From: Prochlorococcus sp. AG-402-M23
Lineage (GTDB): Bacteria > Cyanobacteriota > Cyanobacteriia > PCC-6307 > Cyanobiaceae
NCBI GenBank assembly: GCA_003216575.1
Contig: QCIR01000014.1
Location: 1-33,961 of the forward strand
Direction: 5' to 3'
DNA length: 33,961 nucleotides
Position 1 is the first letter of the stretch; each line of letters starts with the position of its first letter. The notes beneath the pieces are model-generated. The model was not told the origin of the DNA. It saw only the letters and a program-made list of their open reading frames with translations, and ran no database searches. Shown piece after piece: positions 19,359 through 28,023 of this stretch. Position numbers and translations under genes: made by a program.

Positions 19359-20348
19359 GTGAGATTCCACATACAACAGGAAAGTGAAATCCCTGCATCA
19401 ACTCAATTATATAACCAAATTTGCTTTGCCATCGCAGCAAGGCATTACCCTCCTGGTCATAGGTTGCCAAGTACTAGGCAACTAGCAATGCAAACAGGCT
19501 TACATCGCAACACAATCAGCAAAGTATATAGACAGCTAGAAACAGACGGGGTGGTAGAAGCTATTGCAGGTTCAGGTATTTATGTTCGGAATCAACAAAC
19601 ACAAAAAGATTTAAGAGGCAGCTCTAATTCAATAAGAAAAAAAGGTATTAAAGATATAGATCAAGAGGTCCGTAAAAGCATTGATCAACTTTTAGATGCG
19701 GGTTGCACCTTGCAACAAACTAGAGAATTATATACTCGTGAAATAGATTGGAGACTACGATGTGGAGCCCGCTTACTTGTTAGTACTCCCAGAGAAGATA
19801 TTGGGGCATCATTATTGATTGCTGAAGAATTAGCTCCTCATTTAGATGTTCCAGTAGAAGTTGTACCAATGGAAGAGCTAGAAAGTGTTTTAGAGAGCTC
19901 AAGTAAAGGAACAGTAGTAACTAGCAGATATTTCCTACAACCTTTAGAGGAATTAGCTAAGCGACATAAAGTAAGAGCCGTGGCTGTAGACCTCAGCGAT
20001 TTCCAAAAAGAACTAACAATTTTAAAAAAACTTCGCTCAGGCAGTTGCGTAGGAATAGTGAGTATAAGCCCAGGGATACTCCGGGCAGCAGAAGTAATCC
20101 TTCACAGCATGCGAGGTAATGAAATACTTTTAATGACGGCTAATCCTGATGTAGGAAGCCGTCTAATTGCTTTATTAAGAGCTGCCAGTCACGTGATTTG
20201 TGATAGTCCTAGCTTACCTGTCATTGAGCATACTTTAAGGCAAAATAGATCCCAATTGATGAGAATGCCCCAAATTCATTGTGCACAAAAATATCTGAGC
20301 GACTCTACAATTGAAGAGTTAAGTAAAGAGATTGGCCTTCTTGAGTAA
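19359..20348 (+). CDS. GntR-family transcriptional regulator (YtrA-like DNA-binding domain)
   Basis: A DNA-binding regulator of 329 residues. The winged helix at residues 1-77 is typical of GntR proteins of the YtrA type (IPASTQLYNQICFAIAARHY, PPGHRLPSTRQLA, HRNTISKVYRQLETDGVV, GSGIYV). The remaining 250 residues are not an aminotransferase or a UTRA domain. They contain a helical linker, then alternating strands and helices (IGASLLIAEELAPHL, GTVVTSRYFLQPLEELAKRH, VAVDLSDFQKELTILKKLRS, CVGIVSISPGI) that look like a periplasmic-binding-protein or Rossmann-like sensor. The start is GTG at 19359. The cysE gene begins a few bases after its stop, so the two are cotranscribed and the regulator may respond to a sulfur or serine metabolite (inference). 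Confidence 0.88.
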   Translation: MRFHIQQESEIPASTQLYNQICFAIAARHYPPGHRLPSTRQLAMQTGLHRNTISKVYRQLETDGVVEAIAGSGIYVRNQQTQKDLRGSSNSIRKKGIKDIDQEVRKSIDQLLDAGCTLQQTRELYTREIDWRLRCGARLLVSTPREDIGASLLIAEELAPHLDVPVEVVPMEELESVLESSSKGTVVTSRYFLQPLEELAKRHKVRAVAVDLSDFQKELTILKKLRSGSCVGIVSISPGILRAAEVILHSMRGNEILLMTANPDVGSRLIALLRAASHVICDSPSLPVIEHTLRQNRSQLMRMPQIHCAQKYLSDSTIEELSKEIGLLE

Positions 20349-20366
20349 ACATTGCATTTTGAATCA

Positions 20367-21101
20367 ATGTTTCGATCACTAAAATCTGATTTTGAAATAA
20401 TAAAAGAACGTGATCCTGCAGCTAGAGGTGCTTGGGAAATAATTTTTTGTTATCCAGGATTCCAGGCCTTATCTATTCACCGATTAAGTCACAAACTTTG
20501 GAAATATAACCTCCCGCTTATACCAAGGTTACTTAGTCACTTCACAAGATTTTTAACGGGTGTCGAGATTCATCCAGGTGCAAGAATTGGTAAGGGTGTA
20601 TTCATAGATCATGGAATGGGTGTTGTAATTGGAGAAACAAGTGAAATAGGTGATAGATGCTTGCTTTATCAAGGAGTAACTTTGGGTGGGACTGGAAAAG
20701 CAATTGGGAAAAGACACCCAACGCTAGAAGCTAATGTCGTTGTTGGTGCTGGGGCAAAAGTACTTGGCGCCATTTGCGTAGGAACAAATACAAGAATTGG
20801 TGCAGGATCAGTAGTAGTAAAAAATGTCGAAGCCAATTGCACTGTTGTAGGAATCCCTGGTCGAATAGTCCATCAAAGTGGAGTGAAAATAAATCCTTTG
20901 GCTCATTCTGCACTTCCAGATACAGAAGCCAACGTTCTTCGAAATCTCATGGAAAGAATTGATAAATTAGAAAGTGAAATTTTAGGTCTACAAGATCTAG
21001 TAGTTAATATTCAAACTGATAGCAAAAAAGAAGATCTAATTATCGGCGAATCACAGAACATAAGAGATAAAGAAATTATTGAATTTATTGGAGATGAATA
21101 A
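20367..21101 (+). CDS. cysE: Serine O-acetyltransferase
   Basis: CysE makes O-acetylserine from serine and acetyl-CoA, the committed step of cysteine synthesis. The left-handed beta-helix is clear: HPGARIGKGVFIDHGMGVVI, then GETSEIGDRCLLYQGVTLGG and TGKAIGKRHPTLEANVVVGA, with the conserved catalytic His and Asp in the IDHG region. An N-terminal helical part (RDPAARGAWEIIFCYPGFQA) precedes it and a C-terminal acidic tail of about 60 residues follows. A TTG start five codons upstream (20352) is possible, but ATG at 20367 gives MFRSLKSDFEIIKERDPAA, the usual family N-terminus, and is preferred. It sits immediately after the GntR gene. Confidence 0.95.
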   Translation: MFRSLKSDFEIIKERDPAARGAWEIIFCYPGFQALSIHRLSHKLWKYNLPLIPRLLSHFTRFLTGVEIHPGARIGKGVFIDHGMGVVIGETSEIGDRCLLYQGVTLGGTGKAIGKRHPTLEANVVVGAGAKVLGAICVGTNTRIGAGSVVVKNVEANCTVVGIPGRIVHQSGVKINPLAHSALPDTEANVLRNLMERIDKLESEILGLQDLVVNIQTDSKKEDLIIGESQNIRDKEIIEFIGDE

Positions 21102-21144
21102 AAGGATAAAAATTATATAGATTTTGATCTTAATTATCTATACC

Positions 21145-21924
21145 TTAAAGTAAAAAAGGTAATCTTTTAGAATCAAAGTTAAGTAATTTTATAGTAAGAA
21201 AAAGTCCTACGAAATTACATCCTAAAATCAAAAATGAATGATAATAGTTAATAGAACCATTAATTATACTTTCTCTAATAGGATCTAAAATCTGATAAAT
21301 AAAATTTAAGTTTGTAATCCATTCTATAGAACCTAAACTTTCTTTTCTATATAATATCGGAGAAGTCAGAAAAACCAACTGTAAAACTATTGGAACCAAT
21401 TGCGCAATATCTGTATAACGAACACTAATTAGACATATAATTATAGGAAACCAGTATATAAAAATAAACAAATTCATGAATGGGAGCCATGAATACAGCA
21501 AGAAGTTATTTATTAATGAAAATTTGAGAAAAAGAAATACAAAAAATACTAATATAAATGACTGAATAAAAGTTTGCAATTGGAAAGCCCATTCTTCTAA
21601 AGTATAAAAAATAGGCTTAAGATTCATATTCTTGATATTAGATGAATTACATGCTAATAAATTAGGAGAATTAGAAATAGAGGCGCTGATTGTATTCCAA
21701 ACAACTAAGCCAAATCCTAAATAAATAAAGTAAGATCTAAAGTCCTCTACTGAAAAAACTGTTCCATATACAATTCCTAAAGTTCCAATAGATAGTAAAT
21801 TTGAAAAACCTAACCAAAAACTTCCCAGAGTAGTTCTCGCAAACCTTGCTCTTGATCTTGAGGTTGCTGTATACCACCAAGCTTTTCTAGTTTTAAAAGC
21901 AAATTTAAAATTATCCAATAACAT
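21145..21924 (-). CDS. ABC-2 type polysaccharide exporter permease (Wzm/KpsM-like)
   Basis: An integral membrane subunit of 259 residues with about six hydrophobic segments. The N-terminal amphipathic region KTRKAWWYTATSRSRARFAR and the following TLGSFWLGFSNLLSIGTLGI, then VYGTVF, are typical of Wzm-type permeases that export O-antigen, teichoic acid or capsule chains to the outside. It overlaps the end of the ATPase gene by 14 bases, the usual coupling for this pair. The substrate is unknown; nearby gmd and the glycosyltransferase make a surface glycan likely. It is more AT-rich than the flanking core genes to the eye and ends 43 bases from convergent cysE. Confidence 0.9.
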   Translation of the reverse strand: MLLDNFKFAFKTRKAWWYTATSRSRARFARTTLGSFWLGFSNLLSIGTLGIVYGTVFSVEDFRSYFIYLGFGLVVWNTISASISNSPNLLACNSSNIKNMNLKPIFYTLEEWAFQLQTFIQSFILVFFVFLFLKFSLINNFLLYSWLPFMNLFIFIYWFPIIICLISVRYTDIAQLVPIVLQLVFLTSPILYRKESLGSIEWITNLNFIYQILDPIRESIINGSINYYHSFLILGCNFVGLFLTIKLLNFDSKRLPFLL

Positions 21925-23284
21925 TTTTACGATAATAGTCGTTCGTATGATAGTAATTCAATGCAGCATCTAAAGGGCCATCATAAGCAATGGATCCATG
22001 ACTAAAAACAATACCCCTATTACAAAACTGTTTTAAAAGTTCTTCAGAATGACTAGCTAAAAACAAAGTTGCTGCAGATTCTATAAATTGTTTCATTCTC
22101 TTTTCTGCTCTATCACAAAAATCTGCATCACCAGTACCAAAACCTTCATCTATAGCTAAACAATCATGAGGACTTGAAGTGAGGATAGAGAAAATCAACC
22201 TAGCAGACATACCCTCACTATAAGTTTTCATAGGTAAAGAAATATATGAACCAAGGCCTGAAAATTCTAATATTTCATTTAAGAAAGATTCGAAGCCTAC
22301 TAGGCTATGGTTTTTCAATAAATAATGTGCTTTACAGGCATCTATTCCAGAAAGTTCTGGGCTAGTCAAAAAAGTCTTTTGCAACATGGGATAAACCTTT
22401 ACTAAAATATTAATATTTCCTTTGGTAGGCAAATAAATCCCCGAAATTAACCGTAAAAAACTACTTTTTCCAGAGCCATTATGACCAATGAGACCAACTC
22501 TTTCACCTCTCATAATCGTCAAATTAATATTATTTAGAGCAATAACATTAGTTTTATTCTTTGACTGATCTAGAGTACCACCTGTAATAGTAATTACTTT
22601 CTTGGCAAGTTTTTTTGTTAAAGATCTATTCTCTATATGATAAATAGGTATTGATAAAGAAAGATCTTTTATTTCTATAGCTGGTTTAGTAAGCATATTT
22701 GAAGTACCAGACAATGAAAAAATAACATCATCAACCTCATCAAGATTAACTTTTTCAGAAGTAATATTGTTGAGAAAATTTGATACTCTAATAAATGAAT
22801 TACCTGATATCCAAGGAGATATTGAATCAGGTTTATACAAATTAATCAAAGTAATACTTTTGCTAATTTGCTGAGTAAATAATTCTGCAGCGAAAATTTT
22901 ATTTTGCAGTATGTTCCTATCCTTTCTTAATTGCTCAACATTAACAAAGTAAGCTTCATTACTTGAATCAAGCAAATCACATACAATATCGGAAATTAAA
23001 TAGTCCTGATTATTAATCATTTCCATCCAATAATTTAAACCATCAAAATCAGCCTTTCTATTAAATAGGTTTAAATAAAACTTATTAATCTTAAAATCAA
23101 GAGATTTATCATGTGCAATATATTTTAAATATTCATCTTGTCTAGATAATTCATGAGATATTTCTCTAATAGTAATTAATTCTTTTGCACGAGAAAGCCA
23201 ATAATTTATTCCGGATGGATCACCTGGTCTTCCAAAATATGCAATATATAATTTCTGTAAATCATTTGAATCAATATTAATCAT
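21911..23284 (-). CDS. DUF4214-ABC ATPase fusion (Wzt/KpsT-like polysaccharide exporter)
   Basis: The ATPase of the two-subunit exporter, 457 residues instead of about 250 for a plain Wzt core. Residues 200-457 are the nucleotide-binding domain: Walker A GHNGSGKSS (267-275), the Wzt-type SPELSGIDA loop, the signature YSEGMSARL (355-363), Walker B CLAIDE (375-380) and His412 in the switch. Residues 5-118 are a separate helical domain with two copies of Y-x3-F-x-R-x2-D-x2-G-x-NYW (about 13-29 and 70-86), which I recognise as DUF4214, a domain usual in secreted or surface RTX-like proteins. A linker of about 80 residues joins them. No C-terminal glycan-binding domain is present. It starts at ATG 23282-23284, 23 bases after the secA stop. 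Confidence 0.88.
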   Translation of the reverse strand: MINIDSNDLQKLYIAYFGRPGDPSGINYWLSRAKELITIREISHELSRQDEYLKYIAHDKSLDFKINKFYLNLFNRKADFDGLNYWMEMINNQDYLISDIVCDLLDSSNEAYFVNVEQLRKDRNILQNKIFAAELFTQQISKSITLINLYKPDSISPWISGNSFIRVSNFLNNITSEKVNLDEVDDVIFSLSGTSNMLTKPAIEIKDLSLSIPIYHIENRSLTKKLAKKVITITGGTLDQSKNKTNVIALNNINLTIMRGERVGLIGHNGSGKSSFLRLISGIYLPTKGNINILVKVYPMLQKTFLTSPELSGIDACKAHYLLKNHSLVGFESFLNEILEFSGLGSYISLPMKTYSEGMSARLIFSILTSSPHDCLAIDEGFGTGDADFCDRAEKRMKQFIESAATLFLASHSEELLKQFCNRGIVFSHGSIAYDGPLDAALNYYHTNDYYRKNVIG

Positions 23285-23307
23285 ATTAAAAAATTAAATA
23301 TTTAAAC

Positions 23308-26142
23308 TTATGCTTCTACTTTCTTTTGAGCTGGTTGAAACATAAACATAGAATATATTACATTCCTTCTCATATTAATCATCATATCTAAAAACATATC
23401 ATAGCCTTCATTTTTATATTCAATTAAAGGATCTTTCTGTCCATATCCTCTTAGGCCAACTGATTCTCTAAGTGAATCCATAGACTGTAAATGCTCTCTC
23501 CAAAGAGTATCTAATTGTTGAAGTATAAAGAATCTTTCAGCTTGTCTCATTATTCCAGGATGAGTTTGCTCAACTTGAGCTTCCTTAATATCATAAGCAT
23601 TTCTTAACTGCTCTTTTAAAAAATCCTTTAATTCATTTTTATTTAATCCAAGTAAATCTTCCGGCTTGAGATCATCCAATAAATAAATAAATTCTTTTAC
23701 TTTAGATACTAAATTCGATAAATCCCACTCTTCGGGTGGTAAGTCCTCATTAACGTATGCCTCCACTATCTCTTCCATAGTTCTCTGACCATATCCAATC
23801 ACTTGAAGTTTTAATTCTTTACCATCTAAGACTCTTCTTCTCTCGGAATAAACTGCTTTTCTTTGATTATTCATGACTTCATCATATTCAAAGATTTGTT
23901 TCCTAATGTCGTAATAGTAAGTTTCTACTTTCTTTTGTGCACCTTCTAATGAACGAGTCAACATTCCTGACTCAATAGGCATATCTTCTTCTACCCGAAA
24001 AGCGTTCATAAGTCCTGCAACTCTTTCTCCTCCAAAAATACGGAGGAGATTATCTTCTAATGACAAAAAGAAACGAGTACTTCCTAAATCTCCTTGACGC
24101 CCAGATCTTCCCCTTAATTGGTTATCAACTCTTCTTGACTCATGACGTTCTGTTCCAATTACATGAAGTCCTCCAGCCTGACGAACATTAGTTTCCTCTT
24201 GAGCTAAAACCACTTCATATTCTTTTTTTATAAGTTGTATTGCAAGCCTTAATTCCTCAATATTTTTATCCTCAGTAGGAGTCTTCTCAGCAGCAGTAGC
24301 AATGTAATCATCAAGTTCAATTGAACTCAAAGCTCGATCTCCCCATTCCTTGACTAATTTTGAAGCTAATGAAACAAGTTTTTTATCAGTTTCTTCAGTC
24401 AATAAAACAGGAAATATTTTCTGTAATGATCCAGTTTGAATATTTTTTTTATTTTTAAGATTCTGATTCTCATTTTCCTTAAATCCGACAGACTGAGAAT
24501 TTCTCTGCAAAGGTACCGGTGGTTTATGACCTTCTTCTGGTTTTATAAGGCGATGGCTAAGAATTTCCTTGATTTTTAATCTAGCCATGTAATCACTATT
24601 ACCACCAAGAATGATATCGGTGCCTCTTCCAGCCATATTGGTCGCAATCGTTACAGCTCCTGATCGTCCTGCTTGAGCAACTATTTCAGCTTCTCTTTCA
24701 ACATTTTCAGGCTTTGCGTTTAATAAATTATGAGGTATTTCTTGTTCATTCAAAAGTGTACTCAAGAGCTCACTCTTCTCAACACTTGTGGTACCAACAA
24801 GTACTGGTCTGCCCTGTTTATGTATATCCGCTGTTTCTTTTGCTACCGCTCTCCATTTTCCTGATTCAGTTTTAAAAACTTGATCAACCCAATCCTCTCG
24901 TGAAATCTTCCGATTAGTCGGAATAACAGTTGTCTCTAATTTATAGGTTTTTTCGAATTCAACTTCTTCTGTTTTTGCAGTACCTGTCATTCCTGAAAGT
25001 CTTGGATAAAGAAGAAAGAAATTTTGATATGTAATTGAAGCCAAAGTTTGTGTCTCAGGCTGAATAGGAAGGTTTTCCTTTGCTTCAATTGCTTGATGCT
25101 GGCCATCGCTCCACCGTCTTCCGGGCATAACTCTGCCTGTAAATTCATCTACAATTACGGCTTCTTCATTGCGGACGATATAATTCACATCTTTTACAAA
25201 AAGCTCTTTTGCTTTCAAAGCATTTGTTACGTAATGAGCCCAAGGGTCCTTGGGATCAAACAAATCCTTGACCTGTAAAAGCTCTTCAGTTTTAGCAAAA
25301 CCTTCATCAGTAAGGATGCAACTACGTTGTTTCTCATCTACTTCATAATCTCCCTCAGGATCTATTCCATCTTTGCTGATATCCAAAGCCCTTTTTAAAT
25401 TCGCTACAACTGCTGCAGCTTTTTGATATTTTTCTTGAGGTCTCTCTACTTGCCCAGAAATAATTAAAGGGGTTCGGGCTTCGTCTATCAAAATCGAGTC
25501 AACTTCATCGATCACACAAAATTGAAAATCTCTTTGAACAATTTCAGATTGATCAGCTGCCATATTATCTCGCAAATAATCAAATCCAAGCTCAGAGTTA
25601 GTTGCGTAAGTTATATCACAATCGTAATTTTTCTTTCTTTCTAACGGCGACATTGATTGTTGAACCAAACCAACGCTGAGGCCAAGGAAACGATGGATTT
25701 GCCCCATCCACTCAGCATCTCTTCTTGCTAAATAATCGTTAACGGTAACCACATGAACACCTCTGCCTGTAAGGGCATTCAAGTAACTGGGTAAGGTCGC
25801 TACCAATGTCTTTCCTTCTCCAGTTTTCATCTCGGCGATCTGTCCTTCATGCAAAACCATCCCTCCAATCAATTGCACATCAAAATGCCGCATCCCCAAA
25901 ACCCTTTTTGAAGCCTCTCTAACTACAGCAAAGGCTTCTGGCAGTAAATCATCGAGATAAGAAAGTTGCTTTTGAAATGTAGGTATTTTTTCTAAACTGA
26001 GTCTGAATTCTGCAGTACGAGCTCTCAACTGATCATCACTTAGAGCGACTAAGTCCTCTTCAAAAATATTGACATCCGAAACCAGAGGACCATAACGTTT
26101 AAGCTTCCGAGTATTAGGGTCACCTAGCAAATTTGAAAACAT
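23308..26142 (-). CDS. secA: Preprotein translocase ATPase SecA
   Basis: SecA drives unfolded precursors through SecYEG at the cytoplasmic (and thylakoid) membrane. The 944 residues contain nucleotide-binding domain 1 with Walker A in [20 protein letters not shown] and Walker B in [18 protein letters not shown], the preprotein cross-linking domain, domain 2 ([32 protein letters not shown]) and the helical wing and scaffold. An insertion rich in Lys, Asn and Gln at about 545-610 follows the GRGTD motif, as in other cyanobacteria. The C-terminus ends at [11 protein letters not shown] without the zinc-binding cysteines of proteobacterial SecA. ATG at 26140-26142. Confidence 0.98.
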   Translation of the reverse strand: MFSNLLGDPNTRKLKRYGPLVSDVNIFEEDLVALSDDQLRARTAEFRLSLEKIPTFQKQLSYLDDLLPEAFAVVREASKRVLGMRHFDVQLIGGMVLHEGQIAEMKTGEGKTLVATLPSYLNALTGRGVHVVTVNDYLARRDAEWMGQIHRFLGLSVGLVQQSMSPLERKKNYDCDITYATNSELGFDYLRDNMAADQSEIVQRDFQFCVIDEVDSILIDEARTPLIISGQVERPQEKYQKAAAVVANLKRALDISKDGIDPEGDYEVDEKQRSCILTDEGFAKTEELLQVKDLFDPKDPWAHYVTNALKAKELFVKDVNYIVRNEEAVIVDEFTGRVMPGRRWSDGQHQAIEAKENLPIQPETQTLASITYQNFFLLYPRLSGMTGTAKTEEVEFEKTYKLETTVIPTNRKISREDWVDQVFKTESGKWRAVAKETADIHKQGRPVLVGTTSVEKSELLSTLLNEQEIPHNLLNAKPENVEREAEIVAQAGRSGAVTIATNMAGRGTDIILGGNSDYMARLKIKEILSHRLIKPEEGHKPPVPLQRNSQSVGFKENENQNLKNKKNIQTGSLQKIFPVLLTEETDKKLVSLASKLVKEWGDRALSSIELDDYIATAAEKTPTEDKNIEELRLAIQLIKKEYEVVLAQEETNVRQAGGLHVIGTERHESRRVDNQLRGRSGRQGDLGSTRFFLSLEDNLLRIFGGERVAGLMNAFRVEEDMPIESGMLTRSLEGAQKKVETYYYDIRKQIFEYDEVMNNQRKAVYSERRRVLDGKELKLQVIGYGQRTMEEIVEAYVNEDLPPEEWDLSNLVSKVKEFIYLLDDLKPEDLLGLNKNELKDFLKEQLRNAYDIKEAQVEQTHPGIMRQAERFFILQQLDTLWREHLQSMDSLRESVGLRGYGQKDPLIEYKNEGYDMFLDMMINMRRNVIYSMFMFQPAQKKVEA

Positions 26143-26172
26143 CTATTTAGTTTTAATTTCATTATTCAAACA

Positions 26173-26178
26173 ATTATA
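26173..26178 (-). promoter_or_regulatory. Candidate -10 box of secA
   Basis: On the minus strand this reads TATAAT, about 30 bases before the secA ATG. No matching -35 hexamer is found at 16-18 bases, so this rests on the -10 match alone in very AT-rich DNA. Confidence 0.3.
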
Positions 26179-26308
26179 TAATAAAACATTTTCAAATAGG
26201 TCCTACTATCAATAAATATTTTAAGAATAATAAACAATGAAATTAAATAAGAAATAATTTATAAAAGATAATTAAAACTTTATTTTAATACGTTTATGTA
26301 TCTAAGTA

Positions 26309-26314
26309 TATAAT
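26309..26314 (+). promoter_or_regulatory. Candidate -10 box of gmd
   Basis: TATAAT on the plus strand, 81 bases before the gmd GTG. There is no good -35 hexamer. The palindrome at 26346-26361 would lie just downstream, in the transcribed leader. Confidence 0.27.
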
Positions 26315-26345
26315 TAAAATTCATTCTTTAATCAACCCTCCATTA

Positions 26346-26361
26346 ATTGTTAATCAACAAT
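26346..26361. promoter_or_regulatory. Inverted repeat in the gmd leader
   Basis: ATTGTT - AATC - AACAAT is a perfect six-base inverted repeat with a four-base spacer, ending 34 bases before the gmd start codon. It could be a regulator site or a weak hairpin in the leader RNA. Confidence 0.35.
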
Positions 26362-26395
26362 GAAGTAAAATCTCATCACAACCATTTATCCAATA

Positions 26396-27442
26396 GTGAG
26401 TCAAAGCAAAACCGCGCTAATAACTGGCATAACAGGTCAAGATGGGAGCTACCTTGCCGAATTACTTCTTAAAAAAGGTTATGTAGTTCATGGAATTGTT
26501 CGAAGAGCCAGTAATTTAAATACAAGTAGGATAAAACATTTAATCAATAAAGAAGAAAAGAAAAAATTATTCCTCCATTATGGCGATTTAACTGATAGTA
26601 CAAATATTCTTCAAATCATTAATTTAACAAGGCCAAATGAAATATATAATCTTGGAGCACAAAGTCATGTTGCAATTAGTTTCGATTCTCCAGAATATAC
26701 AGCTGAAGCCGATGCATTAGGAGCATTAAGAATTCTTGAAGCAGTGAGAATATTAGGCTTGTCGAAAAAAACAAGAATTTATCAAGCAAGTACTTCAGAA
26801 CTTTACGGATTAGTAAGAGAAGTCCCACAAAAAGAAGATACTCCTTTTTATCCAAGAAGCCCCTACGGAGTAGCTAAATTATATGCTTATTGGATTACAA
26901 TTAATTATAGAGAATCATATGGAATATTTGCATGTAATGGTATTCTATTTAATCATGAATCTCCTAGAAGAGGAGAAGAATTTGTTACAAGAAAAATAAC
27001 AAAAGGTCTTGCAAAAATAAAACTTAAGAAAGAGAAATGCCTTTACATGGGAAATTTAGATTCATTAAGAGATTGGGGCCATGCAAAAGATTATGTTGAA
27101 ATGCAATGGAGAATGCTTCAACAAGAGAAACCAGAAGATTTTGTTATTGCCTCGGGAATACAAACATCTGTAAGAGAATTTATTGAGTACTGTGCAATCG
27201 AACTTGGATGGGGTGGAATAGAATGGGAAGGTAAAGGTTTAACAGAAGTTGGAAAAAGAAAAGATACACTTGAAGTGATTATCAGAATTAGCGATAAATA
27301 CTTTCGTCCCGCAGAGGTAGACACTCTTCTAGGCGATGCTTCAAAAGCAAATATGAAATTAGGCTGGAAGTCTAAGACTACAATTCAAGAAATAATTAAA
27401 GAAATGATCAACCATGATATAACAATTGAGAAGAAATACTAG
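26396..27442 (+). CDS. gmd: GDP-mannose 4,6-dehydratase
   Basis: Gmd converts GDP-D-mannose to GDP-4-keto-6-deoxy-D-mannose, the precursor of GDP-fucose, GDP-rhamnose and related deoxy sugars for surface glycans. The 348-residue short-chain dehydrogenase has the cofactor loop [15 protein letters not shown] (10-24), catalytic T133-S134-E135 in ASTSELYG, Tyr157 and Lys161 in [12 protein letters not shown], and the Gmd-specific [20 protein letters not shown]. The start is GTG at 26396; an upstream ATG at 26360 is followed at once by a stop, so GTG is the only sensible choice. The usual partner fcl (GDP-fucose synthase) is not adjacent. It diverges from secA across 253 bases. Confidence 0.95.
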   Translation: MSQSKTALITGITGQDGSYLAELLLKKGYVVHGIVRRASNLNTSRIKHLINKEEKKKLFLHYGDLTDSTNILQIINLTRPNEIYNLGAQSHVAISFDSPEYTAEADALGALRILEAVRILGLSKKTRIYQASTSELYGLVREVPQKEDTPFYPRSPYGVAKLYAYWITINYRESYGIFACNGILFNHESPRRGEEFVTRKITKGLAKIKLKKEKCLYMGNLDSLRDWGHAKDYVEMQWRMLQQEKPEDFVIASGIQTSVREFIEYCAIELGWGGIEWEGKGLTEVGKRKDTLEVIIRISDKYFRPAEVDTLLGDASKANMKLGWKSKTTIQEIIKEMINHDITIEKKY

Positions 27443-27734
27443 AAAGATAAAACGTTTATACAGAAAGCTTTATTATATATATTCTCAACTTTATTACTCA
27501 AATCATTATCTAAATAGTCATTTAAATTTGAAATATTAGCTCATCTTTTTTCTAATAGTTTTAAAATATCTTGAATCAATTTAAGGTAAAATACTTTAAA
27601 AAAAGAGAGAATTAAAAAATTAATTTTGATTAAAAACTAATCTCTTAAGTTACAACATATTTAGAAGATATCTACTAGAAATCCCCAAAGATATTCATCC
27701 TCAATAAAACATTACAATTGGTTAACATATGGAA

Positions 27735-27749
27735 TGGTCGCCTCGGCCA
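27735..27749. promoter_or_regulatory. GC-rich palindrome overlapping the operon promoter
   Basis: TGGTCG - CCT - CGGCCA is an inverted repeat of six-base arms (one T:G wobble) with a three-base centre. It ends six bases before the TATAAT at 27756, so it occupies the -35/spacer region. A GC-rich island in such AT-rich DNA is noticeable; it is a candidate operator or activator site. Confidence 0.4.
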
Positions 27750-27755
27750 CGATCC

Positions 27756-27761
27756 TATAAT
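27756..27761 (+). promoter_or_regulatory. Candidate -10 box of the type I secretion operon
   Basis: A perfect TATAAT lies 23 bases before the ATG at 27785, which would give a very short leader. No -35 hexamer of the usual type is found at 16-18 bases; the GC-rich palindrome sits there instead, which fits an activator-dependent promoter (inference). Confidence 0.42.
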
Positions 27762-27784
27762 AAAGAATTAAACAAATAAAAACG

Positions 27785-27973
27785 ATGGCAAAAATAACTC
27801 TTGATGACAAAGAGTACGATACTGATACTTTTTCGCAGGAAGCAATTGCATCTTTAAATAGTTTGCAGTTTGTTAGATCTGAAATAAACAAATTCAATGC
27901 TTCTATCGCTGTTTGCAAAACAGCAGAGAGTGCATACATTAAAGCTCTAAAAGATCAAATTACAGAAGAATAG
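27785..27973 (+). CDS. Small acidic protein of the secretion operon (DUF6447-like)
   Basis: A 62-residue cytoplasmic-type protein. The first part KITLDDKEYDTDTF looks like a short beta hairpin, the rest is one long amphipathic helix region (SQEAIASLNSLQFVRSEINK, then FNASIAVCKTAESAYIKALK). I recognise the pattern of an I-D/x-K-EYDTD start, LxSLQFV and a closing A-Y-x-KAL as that of a family of small proteins found in marine bacteria and cyanobacteria, which I believe is DUF6447; its function is unknown to me. There is no signal peptide and no Gly-Gly leader site. It is the first gene of the operon, 47-50 bases before the prolyl isomerase, so it may be a chaperone-like accessory, a regulator, or a small cargo. 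Confidence 0.72.
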   Translation: MAKITLDDKEYDTDTFSQEAIASLNSLQFVRSEINKFNASIAVCKTAESAYIKALKDQITEE

Positions 27974-28023
27974 TTTATAGAATTAAAAAATTTATAAACT
28001 TAAAAAGGTATAAACTATAGTTG

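Larger units (their letters stand above)
27443..27784. other. Non-coding stretch between gmd and the secretion operon
   Basis: This 342-base stretch holds no credible gene in either direction; the one minus-strand frame at its right end is antisense to the small protein gene. It is strongly AT-rich except for a short GC-rich island at 27735-27754, next to a TATAAT. It probably contains the gmd 3' end and the promoter region of the secretion operon. I see no tRNA, no rho-independent terminator with a strong stem, and no direct repeats. Confidence 0.6.

Noticed and set aside
20731-20962. Two short frames inside cysE, one per strand
   Set aside because: Both lie in the hexapeptide-repeat region of a clear cysE; their Arg/Ser- or Leu/Gln-rich sequences are frame shadows.
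27712-27939. Minus-strand frame of 75 codons over the operon promoter
   Set aside because: It is antisense to the small protein gene and would cover the TATAAT and palindrome; no ribosome site and no family pattern.
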